A stretch of 64,000 nucleotides of DNA from Agmasoma carcini (nom. nud.) (lineage: Eukaryota; Microsporidia; Thelohaniidae), in assembly GCA_029232285.1 (NCBI GenBank), contig JAOXFI010000017.1, forward strand, positions 23,750 through 87,749, written 5' to 3'. This document shows, one piece after another, positions 10,182-20,134 of the stretch (positions are counted from its first letter, which is position 1; each line of letters starts with the position of its first letter). The notes below the pieces were generated by a model. It worked only from the letters and a program-made list of their open reading frames with translations. It searched no databases and was not told the origin of the DNA. Made by a program: the position numbers and the translations under genes.

Positions 10182-11342
10182 TTATTTCTTACCTCTAGGT
10201 GGGTTTGATCTAAAGACCATAACATCACCATCATTAACAATATAATCTTTACCCTTCTTTTTTATCTTACCTAAGCTCTTAAGGGTTCCCTCATTTGGTG
10301 TCTCAAGAAAATCATCATAGCTAATCACATCTGCTGATACAAAATAATTCTTAAAATCAGAGTGAATCACCGCACCAGCATTTGCTGCAGTGGTTCCTTT
10401 TCTAATTGTCCAACTTCTAACCTCTTCAGGACCAGCTGTAAAGAAATTGATAAGACCTAAAGTTTCATACCCCCTCTTAACCAATTTTTGAACAAGATCT
10501 TCATCAAATGAAGCACTACAATCAACGTTACCGTTGTCATCTACTTCATTACATCCACTTACTGCACTAAAAGGTATTACATTTCCTTTAAAGTTCTCCA
10601 TAACCTGCTTTAACATCGCATTTCCTTTTCTTTCTTCATATTGCTTCCTAGATATATTGGCCAAAAGTACTACCCCTTTGGTCGTAAGTAGGTTCAAAGT
10701 GCTGATATAAGAAATTTCTTCATTATTATATTCACCTTCAATTATCCATTTATCTTCAAGCACTTGTAAGCATTTTTCAACAGTTGCAATGTAAGTTTCT
10801 ATTTTTTTATCCTTTCCCTTTGATCTAAGCTCTTTTTTTAAGACATCAAGGGTTTTGCTTACAGTATCTTTATCTTTCATTCTCAATTCACTTTTGACAA
10901 TATCAATGTCTCTTATAGGATCAACACTATTCTCTACGTGTCCAATCAGTGGGTCTTTGAAGCATCTAACACATAGGAAGATACCATCCACATTTCTAAT
11001 ATTATCTAAGAATTGATTACCAAGACCTTCACCTGCATGAGCACCCCTTACAAGCCCAGCAATATCAGTTATTGATAAATAAGCGTATACTTTCTTTTTA
11101 GATTTGTAAATTGATTCAAGATAATCCAATCTTTTATCCATAATTTGTATATCACCTGTACTTGGCTTTATTGTACAGAAAGGATAATTATCGGCATCTA
11201 CTTTATTATTGGTTAATCTATTGTAAAAGGTAGACTTGCCTACATTAGGTAAACCAACAATTCCCATGCTCATATTAGGAGATTTACCTGGCCTTGCGAA
11301 CATGTTAGAAAATGTTTGTTCGGGAGAAGATTTTTTAGCCAT
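10182..11342 (-). CDS. OLA1: Obg-like ATPase OLA1/YchF
   Basis: Ribosome-associated ATPase of the YchF/OLA1 family. P-loop GLPNVGKST at residues 30-38, switch region NYPFCTI, G3 DIAGLVRGAHAGEGLGNQFL (93-112), and a C-terminal TGS domain (about 295-380) with GAVIHSDF and the ending MVFR. At 386 residues it has the normal family length. The nucleotide-specificity motif, usually NLSE or NMSE in this family and giving ATP preference, reads NISR (229-232), so the acidic residue is lost. Start ATG 11342 sits behind an A/T box and GTC. The upstream gap to TFIIF beta is 248 bp. Confidence 0.95.
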   Translation of the reverse strand: MAKKSSPEQTFSNMFARPGKSPNMSMGIVGLPNVGKSTFYNRLTNNKVDADNYPFCTIKPSTGDIQIMDKRLDYLESIYKSKKKVYAYLSITDIAGLVRGAHAGEGLGNQFLDNIRNVDGIFLCVRCFKDPLIGHVENSVDPIRDIDIVKSELRMKDKDTVSKTLDVLKKELRSKGKDKKIETYIATVEKCLQVLEDKWIIEGEYNNEEISYISTLNLLTTKGVVLLANISRKQYEERKGNAMLKQVMENFKGNVIPFSAVSGCNEVDDNGNVDCSASFDEDLVQKLVKRGYETLGLINFFTAGPEEVRSWTIRKGTTAANAGAVIHSDFKNYFVSADVISYDDFLETPNEGTLKSLGKIKKKGKDYIVNDGDVMVFRSNPPRGKK

Positions 11343-11590
11343 GACAAAATTTTAAAAAAATATTTAAAAAGAAAATTTAACACAAGATCTGAACTTTTAG
11401 TACAAAATATAGCACAAGATCTAAAAATTTAACAAAAGATCTGAAAATTTAGCTTTGACTGTATTAATTCTCATTATTTGAAATCTTGCTCTTGATCCGA
11501 GATTATTTATATTTTGATCATTTAAATATTTTTTATAACTTTAATAAAATAAATCACATCATTTATGGTATCTAAAAATTCAACAAATAT

Positions 11591-12280
11591 TTATTCAATA
11601 CCACCTTTTTTATACTCTGTCTTTAAATGATACGTATTTCTATGATCCTTTTTGTTTAATACACCAATTTCAGAGATGAGTTGTTGAATGTATGCAACAG
11701 GTTGTCCACAAAAGTCAGCCAGATCTTTAACTGTCCATTCATTATGTCGCTCGTAAGCTTTGAAAATCAAGTTAAGAGCTTCTTCCTTCTCCAATCTATC
11801 TCGTTTCTTGGCCTGAAGTGCCTTCTTTCTTTCTCTTGCGAGTGTTTCAATTTCTCGCAATGATGACATCTTTTCTTTTCTCATCTCGTTGAAATAATCA
11901 ATGACTTTTACATTATTTTCATTTAGTTCTCTTTCTGTGTTAAGTTTTTTCTTAAAATCAAGATATTCTCTGTTAATCACTGGTTTTATGAAGCATTCCT
12001 TATCAACAACACCCTCAACTTCAAAGTCATCAAATCCCTTGCTAACGACATACATTTTCCTGTTTCTATTTTTCATTTCTACTAAGTGCTGTCTTGGAAT
12101 ACTAGAAATATTTTGACTTAATCTTATTGAGAGTGCAGGATTATCAGATTTAGGATCTTTATCAATCGATAGAGTCCCTACTTTTAATATAGAGTCTGAA
12201 CTTACAATCTTTTTACCCAAATAACTTGGTAATTTGGCTAACCAGACTTTCATTGTCTTCTTTTGAGTATTTATGTTCAT
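11591..12280 (-). CDS. TFG2: Transcription factor IIF beta subunit (RAP30/Tfg2)
   Basis: Second subunit of TFIIF, which escorts RNA polymerase II to promoters. The N-terminal dimerisation domain shows MKVWLAKLPSYLGKKI and a strand-rich region to about residue 100 (FEVEGVVDKECFIKPV, then REYLDFKKKL). A charged linker with NEMRKEKMSSLREIETLARE follows. The C-terminal winged helix occupies about 163-229 (LIFKAYERHNEWTVKDL, QPVAYIQQLISEIGVL, HRNTYHLKTEYKK). It is much shorter than yeast Tfg2 (400 residues) and close to the human protein. The start at 12280 follows an A/T box and CCT; MKVWLAK at 12253 is a possible later start. Confidence 0.9.
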   Translation of the reverse strand: MNINTQKKTMKVWLAKLPSYLGKKIVSSDSILKVGTLSIDKDPKSDNPALSIRLSQNISSIPRQHLVEMKNRNRKMYVVSKGFDDFEVEGVVDKECFIKPVINREYLDFKKKLNTERELNENNVKVIDYFNEMRKEKMSSLREIETLARERKKALQAKKRDRLEKEEALNLIFKAYERHNEWTVKDLADFCGQPVAYIQQLISEIGVLNKKDHRNTYHLKTEYKKGGIE

Positions 12281-12597
12281 AGGTGTAAAAAATTTAACAA
12301 TTGAAATAATATATAAAATATATATATTAGTTATATATATGTAGTAATATATGAAATAATATAATATATATATATTGTTTATATAGATATAGTAATTTAT
12401 AATATATGAATATTTTTTTGGGTTAATATATTATAAGATACAGCTTTTATGTTATAAGTGGAATATTAAGAATTATTAGACTGTATAAATAATAATAGAA
12501 AAATAAACAAGTTTTCTTAAATTGATCACATGTTTTTACTAATTATATATAATTTTGTATTTATGAGATGACACTGGAAAAATAAATATTTAATATA
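12281..12597. other. Intergenic, AT-dinucleotide tracts
   Basis: Upstream DNA of TFIIF beta. Around 12308-12415 it carries runs of TA/ATATAT in near-repeated blocks. No gene was seen. Confidence 0.6.
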
Positions 12598-13793
12598 CAG
12601 GGTTGGTAAAAAAAGACGGAAACCCCATTATGACTCTACCAGTGCAGATCATAACTAAATACACTTTTAAAATATAACATAATATTATACAATATATTTT
12701 ATAACGATGTATATAAATTAAAAAAAACCAAAATATTAAATAGTGTGCCAGAAAATTCGGCAAATTAATTTCCTTTTTCTTTCGACATTAATTTATAAAA
12801 AACACCAATATGGGTAAGAATACGTCTAATATTACTGAAGGTATAGTCAATGCATTAAAAGGTTTGGTTTTCAAATTTAAAGAAATCGTTAAAAGGTAAA
12901 CCTACATATCAATACATGATATATACAAAAGTAAAAATACAGATGTTACAATTTATAGAAAAAATAGTTCGGGGTGGTGTATTTTATTTACTGATCAAAA
13001 TTATCGAAAAATTCCCGTAATTACATCAAATTAGAATAAAAATAGCGAGAGGTTAATTAAATTGTGAAGATTTGAGAGGTTGTGATGCTATACGCAGGCC
13101 TTTTCTTGTTTAAATGTTTTAGATAGGTTCAAATTGACACAAAAGTAATTTTATTACAATAATAACATTGGAACAAATTTTATGGAGTGATGAAAGACAA
13201 TATTATTGGCGAAAAGGATGTACGGCTTATGATCACAGACAAATTATGGTGTGGGTGTTGTCATCTACAAGAGTTGGTAATTTAGTTTTAATAAAAAGCA
13301 AAATAAATAAATACAAATATGTTGATATTTTAATTGAAAATTTGGAATATTTTTTTGAGAAATTAAATTTTTCATTAAGATAATGACCCATAATATATAT
13401 CAAAAGATTTTCAATGTTTTTAGGTCGAAGTTATTTGAAAAACTTGAATAGTCATACAATTGGGTATCTTTGTGCCTATTGTGGTACAAAACACATGGTT
13501 TTAAAGCTTAAAAGGGTGTTGATCTTTTATTGAATTAAAGCGTGTTTGGTATAGTATATCAATTGAATTTGTAAAAGTTTCGTAGGTGTGTGAAAAAAGA
13601 TGCAAAATGTGATCATATTGGTTGGTAAAAAAATTTTAGAACCTTTGTCACATTATTTGGTATTTTTTAATAAATATACGTATTTATTAAATACAAAATG
13701 GGATTAAACACAAAATATAATATTATGTTATTTAAAATATATTTAGTCTTGATCTGCACTGGTAGAATCATAATGACTTTTCCTGCAACCCTG
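12598..13793 (+). mobile_element. Decayed Tc1/mariner element, family B copy 1
   Basis: A 1196-bp element between TA dinucleotides. The left end is CAGGGTTGGTAAAA and the right end read inward is CAGGGTTGCAGGAAAA. Both ends also carry TCTACCAGTGCAGATCA about 45 bp inside. The transposase is on the forward strand: a start at 12810 (MGKNTSNITEG, then NALKGLVF) breaks at about 12896. A fragment at 13168-13383 has ILWSDERQYYW (first catalytic D) and RVGNLVLIKSKINKYKYVDIL. The expected QDND second-aspartate segment follows in a shifted frame at about 13380. Several frame breaks make it inactive. Confidence 0.88.
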
Positions 13794-14643
13794 TAAAAAA
13801 TGAAGACTTTAAAATTATTTCTTAAATAATAATAAGTATCATTGTTATATATTTAAAAATTCACTTTTATATCAATTTTAGACCTTATCATATATTTTCA
13901 ATAGTGTTTTTCTTCTTGTAACATTTACCATAGATATTCTCAGAATATTTAAATTTAATTCACAGTAGCAAAAGGATAACCGTTTGTCTTTTCAAGGTTC
14001 TTCTTGGACATTTTCCTTAATGAAATTTTTGAAGAGAAGAACTGACAATCTGATTTCCTTTATATTCTCACACATTGGACTATAATCAAAATCGTATACT
14101 TATCTAAGTCTGCATAATTGTAGGTTTGTAAATGATCTTTCTGTAACAGTGTAGCTATTTCATCAAATTATGCACAACCACATTTTATTGCTTTACCAAA
14201 AAATACTTATAAAACTTTTTTTTATATATTTTAAAATATAAAATATTTGACCAATTTGGTTTTTCTTAAATTGTATATTTAAGACTGTAATAAAACTCTA
14301 TATATCTTATTTTCAAGTATCTAATGTATTTTAACATTAAAACAATCAATTATTTGATTTTCAGTTCACCACGATGTCCTCAATTTAAACGAGAATATTT
14401 TTTATGCAGAATTTTTTAAAAATTTAATTAATGCAAATATTCCTTCGTATAAATCCTTGATTATTATTAAAAAATAATATTTAATGTTTACAATAACAAG
14501 AAAATAATGATCTTAAACAATTAATAAACAAATAAAAGGCCATAAGAGCCTAATAGGTACACATAAGGATAGTCACATATGGTAAAAAATAATAAAGTTG
14601 TTAAATTAACTCAAAACCCCTAAAACTAACAAAATTTAATTAA
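13794..14643. other. Intergenic, no gene seen
   Basis: A+T-rich DNA between the family B element and the 3' end of a small gene. No ORF with a start box and no RNA gene was recognised. Confidence 0.6.
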
Positions 14644-14979
14644 TCAAATATTCTGAGTAGACTTATTAAACAAATCAATAGTCACTGATGAGAAAAATGC
14701 TGCAGGGCTTCGTTTCTTTTCGACGTACGATTTATACATTGGCTTGTAATTCTCCAAAAACTTACTTTGCTTGAAGAAAACCTTATCCGTTTCAATCTTA
14801 AGCAGAAAATAATCATCATCACCCATAGAATATATTGAAACAAGCTTTACCATTTTATTTGCATAATCTGGAATTACACGATATCCAAAAACCGTTTTTA
14901 TGTGTCCTAGATGGAAGAATGCTGACCTAAGATTCATATCATCATCCATTCCAACTTCTTCTAAATGATTTACAGCCAT
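14644..14979 (-). CDS. Hypothetical small protein, 111 aa
   Basis: Not recognised. The ATG at 14979 sits in TTTTTCCCATGG, the strongest form of the start box in this window, which supports a real gene. The protein is mixed alpha/beta with no transmembrane segment. It has a central stretch with FGYRVIPDYANKMVKLVSIY and a basic patch VEKKRSP near residue 88. It lies 27 bp downstream of the TRM112 stop on the same strand, so the two may be transcribed through one region. Confidence 0.65.
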   Translation of the reverse strand: MAVNHLEEVGMDDDMNLRSAFFHLGHIKTVFGYRVIPDYANKMVKLVSIYSMGDDDYFLLKIETDKVFFKQSKFLENYKPMYKSYVEKKRSPAAFFSSVTIDLFNKSTQNI

Positions 14980-15006
14980 GGGAAAAATTTTGGATTAATT
15001 TGAAAT

Positions 15007-15348
15007 TTAATTATAAATCTTTAAAATTGAATTCTCAATTTCATATTCTTGATGACAATCATAGCAAGACAATGAACCATTCACAACATCACATCCATAC
15101 ATAAAATCTAACATCTTTTCACTGTTTCTGTTCTCTAGAAAGTCATATGCATCTGCTTCACAAATATCTGTTACTTTTGAAAAACTTTCAACCAAATCTA
15201 GCATAAAATCTTGTTGTTCACGCAATTCTTCAAAGCCAACAATATATTTAGGCTTTTCTACTGTTTTAACATCCACTGGATTCAATTTTTTAAGATTTTC
15301 TGAGTCACACTTAACACATTTTAAAATAGTACACAAAAATGGAGTCAT
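15007..15348 (-). CDS. TRM112: TRM112-like methyltransferase activator
   Basis: Small zinc-binding partner that activates tRNA, rRNA and eRF1 methyltransferases. From M26 of the longest frame (ATG 15348) the protein is 113 residues: MTPFLCTILKCVKCDS with the first cysteine pair, a helical insert (about 35-80), then GCDVVNGSLSCYDCHQEYEI and the hydrophobic end SILKIYN. This matches the split zinc-domain plan of Trm112, where the C-terminal part reads like EGKLVCPxTGRxFPI. The longer frame to 15423 would add a hydrophobic 25-residue leader that the family does not have. Its position beside ELP3-type and ribosomal genes fits a translation role but adds little proof. Confidence 0.75.
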   Translation of the reverse strand: MTPFLCTILKCVKCDSENLKKLNPVDVKTVEKPKYIVGFEELREQQDFMLDLVESFSKVTDICEADAYDFLENRNSEKMLDFMYGCDVVNGSLSCYDCHQEYEIENSILKIYN

Positions 15349-15757
15349 GCATAAAAAATATTTTTTTAATAAAATAAAATTCTTGCATAAAAAAATAAAT
15401 ATTAGGAAAGACTGGTAGAACATTCCATATAGATTTTAAATAGAGCAAATAAGCATTTATTCATTTTATTTAGTATTGTTAATCATATATGATATTCTAT
15501 TGTATCGTAAGTGGTATAAGGCTTTTATTTCAAAATCCATTTTACTGGATTTATGGATTAAAGCCATCGCCTAAATATACTTTTAAATGATATTAACTAA
15601 TATTTAATGATCTGATCAAACATAAGTTTTCTTTATATATTATTAAGCTATAAATATGATAACATTTGTTTCACCTAAGTTTTACACATTCTGCTGAATC
15701 TTATGAAACAATTTCTTTATTCAATACAATAAAAGAAGCCACAATAAAAATTTTTCC
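15349..15757. other. Divergent promoter region
   Basis: About 410 bp separate the TRM112-like gene and the WD40 gene, which are transcribed away from each other. The forward side ends in AAAAATTTTTCC just before ATG 15758. No other feature was seen. Confidence 0.5.
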
Positions 15758-18700
15758 ATGGATGAAAAGTATATTAAAGAGATGTGCTTATTAGTTTCTG
15801 GATGTGAGAGTAACATCGGAATAACAAAAGCACAAGCATTGGACCTTCTTTTACAGTCAATAGAAGGCAAAGAAATACCTGAAAGGATTAGATCTATATC
15901 CCATAACCAAAAAGATTGGAAACTACAAAATACATATTCATATCAACTCTATGCTGAAATATTCGGGCATAACGGAGTCGCCGAACGTTTCTGCTTCGAT
16001 CATAGTTCAAAATTTGCATTTTCTGGAAGCGCAGATGGTCTAGTCAAGCTCTGGGATGTTGAGAACGGCATGTTAATACACACATTCTATAAACATGAAG
16101 CCTTAGTTAATGACATATGCATCAGTTCAGATGGTAAAATAATGGTATCAGTAGATTATAAAGGGTGTGTCAATGTATGGTCTTTAGATGATCTAAAATT
16201 GAAGCACAGCATGCCTTTTGAGGCTGAAATCATATTTTGTGAATTCTTCTATCCAGAAAGAACTATAAATAAAGCTTCAGGAAAGAATAAGAGAAAGATT
16301 GTATCAGAAAGTGACATTATTTGGGATGAAAATGTGTACAATGTTGCCATAGTCTTATCTAACGGTGTTGTATGTTCTTTAAAATTTGATTGTGACAAGC
16401 TAGAGGTTCACTGTCGAAATGAGTTCTTGAAGGGCAATGAAATACAATCAATTTGTGTTACGGAAGCAGGACGTTTCCTCATATGTGGTGGTTCTTGGGG
16501 ATTTGCACTTGTCTATGATACACATGACCTGGAGAACATAATAGTTCTTGAAGAATATGGAATTGAGGCACTTTGTGCTGCTAAAAATGGTCTTAAATTT
16601 GCAGCATCTTCTGGCACACAAATTATAATATTTACATTCCTTCCTGAGGGTGATTATTCATATTCAAACTATAGAAGGAGGAAGGAATTATCAGATCACG
16701 GATGCTGGAGAAAGTTGTTTTTCAAGGTTAGTGAGTCTGAGGAGGATGTTTATGTGGAGAGGATGTCGTTCTTACCCTCTATGTTACTAATTTCGATGTG
16801 CACTGATGGTAAGATAAGGATATTTGATGATAATAATTTATTGTTCTCCCTTGAGCATGAATCAGGTACGATTTATTCCCACCCTAAAGAAAATGTATTT
16901 GTAGTGATAGGTCAATATATAACTATTTTTACTATTGATACAGGGACAGAAGAATTTATATTTGATAATACTAGGAAGGTTCATTATGTGAAGACAGGAA
17001 ATAGAATTAATAGGCTTAGAAAGATTTATTCAGAATTGATTATTTTTAATTTGAATGATTGTCAATTTAGTCCTAATGGTGAATATTTTGTTACTACAGA
17101 CGACAGGGGTGCCTTTAGGCTGTATTCTATAAGAAATCCAATATCATGTCCAATAGAACAATTTTTCTATTCAGATTTCAATAAAAAGAAGAAGATTGAT
17201 TTTTCAGTTACTGTAGACTCAACGTTTAAAGTTAATCAAAACTGGAAAAAGATGGATTATTATATTACTAGTGTTGATAAGAGGGAGGTAATAAGTATTG
17301 AAGATGTTGGAATGCTATTTTTTATCAAAGATAAAAAGAAATATGATGAATTTATTAAGATGTTTTCTCTTTCTGAAGGAATTGATTATGATGATGATGA
17401 AACATCTGAAATAACTTCTGGAGATCTTCACACTGAAGCTACAACCACTATTTCTTCAACTAGATCTGGGAGTGGTTCATATAGTCAGGATGAGGATGTT
17501 GATACACGTCAAAGACAAACATTGAATTCTTCATTGATCAGAAAAGCACTTGGAGAAGAATTAGATGATGATCATAGTTCAGCCAGATCAATAACAGGAA
17601 GAAGAATACCAAATTTTGGAATAAACAGAAGAAGAATAAATAATACACCAAATACTAGCCGTAGGGGACATAGAAATTCAAGGCTTATAGTTGACAGTGA
17701 AGAAGATGAATCTGAAAGCAGAACGGCTCGCTCAATATCAGGCAGAAGGATATTTAATGCTAGGTCAACTCTATATAATAGCAGTAATGATGAAGAAAGT
17801 AATGTTGAATATATTAATAATGAAGATAGTGAGATTGAAGTAAAATCAGGACGATCGGTGTCAGGAAGAAAAGTTACACAATTTAATACGAGCCAAAGGA
17901 ATAGAATTTTAGTCATAAAGTCTACGGATGACGAAGATGGTGATTTAGTTGAGACAGCAACTATTCGTTCAATATCAGGAAGAAGGGTGCCTGATTTTAG
18001 ATTAGGTCGTAAGGAACATGAAATTGATTTAGAACAATCATCTATGAGTAGTAAAAGGGTTAGAAATATTGTGTCATCATCAACAGAGAAGGATATAAGT
18101 TCCGAGACATCATTAACAGAAAAAGATGTAAGTTCTGATACACAATCAAATGATAAGAAGAATAATGCTATGTCATCAGCAGATAAGAAAAGGGTTGTTA
18201 TTTCATCAAGTTTATCTGACAGTAGTAGTTCATCAAGGAGAAAAAGAGTAGATATTTTGAAAGGATTTGGTATTGACAAGGTTGATGAGAAGGATAGGGA
18301 GGTCTATGCAAGGAATTGGTTGTCCGATTGTTTAATGTATGAAGGTGATAAAGTTTATTTTGATGACGAAGCATATGAATTATTTATCAAGCTTGATTCA
18401 AGAATTAAAGTTGATCCTCGTCCATCCACTGGTGAATATGTTATAACACAACTTAAGTATTGTTTTATAGGTGATATTCCATTTATTGATGTGATTTTAA
18501 ATAATAAGTTTAGAGTTAAGTTTTATGAATATAAGACAAGTTTTGGAATAATGTGTAGGGTTGAACAGTTAGATCTTAAGGGGCGTGTGCAAGTTTTAAG
18601 TAATAATATAGTTTCATCTATGTCGAACATAACCAGTACTAAAGGGTTATCTGTTAAGATCAATGGAGTTTGGCATTATAGGTCTACACTTGTGATCAGT

Positions 18701-18964
18701 AGTGGGTATGATTGTAGACATTATTTGTATTTATTTGATTATACGTGGGCACATAAAAGTCTTTTTATTTATGGAAAATATGCTGGTAAAATGATTAAAA
18801 GACACACACTTACAACCATAAGAGACAAGATTGAGCATGATCTATACAAGTCGAAGGATGAAATATTGAATGATATTAAAGTTATGAAGTATTGGATATT
18901 GATAGAGGCTAATGAAGATACTAAAAAATATGTTAAAAATATAGAAAAGGTAATTAAGAAGTAA
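15758..18964 (+). CDS. WD40 repeat protein of BRWD/PHIP type
   Basis: 1068 residues. The N-terminal part forms a WD40 propeller: FGHNGVAERFCFDHSSKFAF then GSADGLVKLWDVENG (about 69-100), GCVNVWSLDD, later GKIRIFDDNN and FSPNGEYFVTTDDRGAFRLY. The first repeats resemble those of bromodomain-and-WD-repeat proteins (BRWD/PHIP). Residues 540-840 are acidic, S/D-rich and disordered, and carry four copies of RS(I/V)(S/T)GR(R/K) near residues 608, 657, 697 and 737. The C-terminal 200 residues fold again (VYFDDEAYELFIKLD region, like the Tudor-type part of BRWD), but I see no bromodomain. A role as a chromatin reader is inference. The start ATG 15758 sits in TTTTTCCATGG. A 235-residue antisense frame over the acidic region is a shadow. 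Confidence 0.7.
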   Translation: MDEKYIKEMCLLVSGCESNIGITKAQALDLLLQSIEGKEIPERIRSISHNQKDWKLQNTYSYQLYAEIFGHNGVAERFCFDHSSKFAFSGSADGLVKLWDVENGMLIHTFYKHEALVNDICISSDGKIMVSVDYKGCVNVWSLDDLKLKHSMPFEAEIIFCEFFYPERTINKASGKNKRKIVSESDIIWDENVYNVAIVLSNGVVCSLKFDCDKLEVHCRNEFLKGNEIQSICVTEAGRFLICGGSWGFALVYDTHDLENIIVLEEYGIEALCAAKNGLKFAASSGTQIIIFTFLPEGDYSYSNYRRRKELSDHGCWRKLFFKVSESEEDVYVERMSFLPSMLLISMCTDGKIRIFDDNNLLFSLEHESGTIYSHPKENVFVVIGQYITIFTIDTGTEEFIFDNTRKVHYVKTGNRINRLRKIYSELIIFNLNDCQFSPNGEYFVTTDDRGAFRLYSIRNPISCPIEQFFYSDFNKKKKIDFSVTVDSTFKVNQNWKKMDYYITSVDKREVISIEDVGMLFFIKDKKKYDEFIKMFSLSEGIDYDDDETSEITSGDLHTEATTTISSTRSGSGSYSQDEDVDTRQRQTLNSSLIRKALGEELDDDHSSARSITGRRIPNFGINRRRINNTPNTSRRGHRNSRLIVDSEEDESESRTARSISGRRIFNARSTLYNSSNDEESNVEYINNEDSEIEVKSGRSVSGRKVTQFNTSQRNRILVIKSTDDEDGDLVETATIRSISGRRVPDFRLGRKEHEIDLEQSSMSSKRVRNIVSSSTEKDISSETSLTEKDVSSDTQSNDKKNNAMSSADKKRVVISSSLSDSSSSSRRKRVDILKGFGIDKVDEKDREVYARNWLSDCLMYEGDKVYFDDEAYELFIKLDSRIKVDPRPSTGEYVITQLKYCFIGDIPFIDVILNNKFRVKFYEYKTSFGIMCRVEQLDLKGRVQVLSNNIVSSMSNITSTKGLSVKINGVWHYRSTLVISSGYDCRHYLYLFDYTWAHKSLFIYGKYAGKMIKRHTLTTIRDKIEHDLYKSKDEILNDIKVMKYWILIEANEDTKKYVKNIEKVIKK

Positions 18965-20134
18965 AATATTTGTTTTTAGGTGATGGTATTTTATAAATAA
19001 AATGTTGATTTTTATTAATATAACTAAAGATAAATAACTGCACTGAAGGTAAAAATAAAATATAAATGTTTATAATTATTATGTTAATATATTAGCGATT
19101 TTTTTGAATTTGCAAAAAGTATACAATATTACTTTTATGGGTAATTATTGGTTTTCAGATATTAAAAATTGGGGTGAGTAGAATGATTAAAAGAAACAAT
19201 AATAAATACATTTTTACAATATCGAGAAAATAATAATTTAATAATTAATTTTTTTTGATGATGATTTGTTTTTCAAGTTACCTAATTTTAATTAATTCGG
19301 TTGAGGTAGTAAAAAATATTGTTTTTTTATGTCTATTAAGTTTATAATATCACTCCCATCTCTTAAATTATATTTTAAGTAACCTAAAGACTTCAATGGT
19401 ATAAGTGTTTCATTTCGTTCGTTTGTAAACACTCGATTGTGCTTGATAAAGAGTGTATATAGTTTGAATTTAAGACAGCACGTGATAAAAAGGATAAACA
19501 TATGATTATATCAAAATTATTTAGTCTGTACCACATATTTAGATGGTTTTTCTACAACAATATTCTGTTTCATCATTTATACAGAATATATTTTTCCACT
19601 AATTCAACTTACACTATCACAAAAAACCATCAACTCAATATTATTTTTTTGTTAATTTTAAAGGTTCAAAATAAACCATTCTCTTGTTTTATTCCTTGGA
19701 ACAACTCACACTCTTTAAGAGCACTCCACCTATGCGTTTTCAGGTATTATCTACAATTACCGCAGTAAACAAATTTCATTTACACAAAAATACATTTTGT
19801 TGGCAACATTCAATACAAAGAATGTAAAAAATATCGACCATTAAAATCATATCCAATAGTTGCTCTTTATTATATTTTTAAAAAAAATTGAATTATAAGG
19901 TTGACATTATAAATATTCCAAATACAAAATATTATTGAAATGATTTGAAGCTATTCGTGACGACTAAAGTAAATTAAAATAACAGAAAAGGACTAATATG
20001 GACAAAATCAAACGAAGGATTTAATAAAATTACGTAGCAAGTAGGATTTTATCATGAAATGAATAGGTATAAATTAGTTATCTTCTCTTGTTGAAAACAT
20101 TGACATATTACTTCAATGCTTAATACGAAGTATA
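18965..20134. other. Intergenic, two doubtful short ORFs
   Basis: Contains divergent frames of 69 codons (19292-19501, reverse) and 88 codons (19502-19768, forward). Neither has a start box or a recognisable domain. The reverse one (LKSLGYLKYNLRDGSDIINL) has plausible protein composition but stays unproven. The rest is A+T-rich. Confidence 0.5.

Noticed and set aside
15349..15423. 25-residue hydrophobic leader of the TRM112-like gene
   Set aside because: Trm112 proteins start at the MxxxLxxxLxC position. The leader looks like translated A+T-rich DNA.
17572..18279. 235-codon reverse ORF
   Set aside because: Antisense of the S/D-rich low-complexity part of the WD40 gene, which yields long L/S-rich shadow frames.
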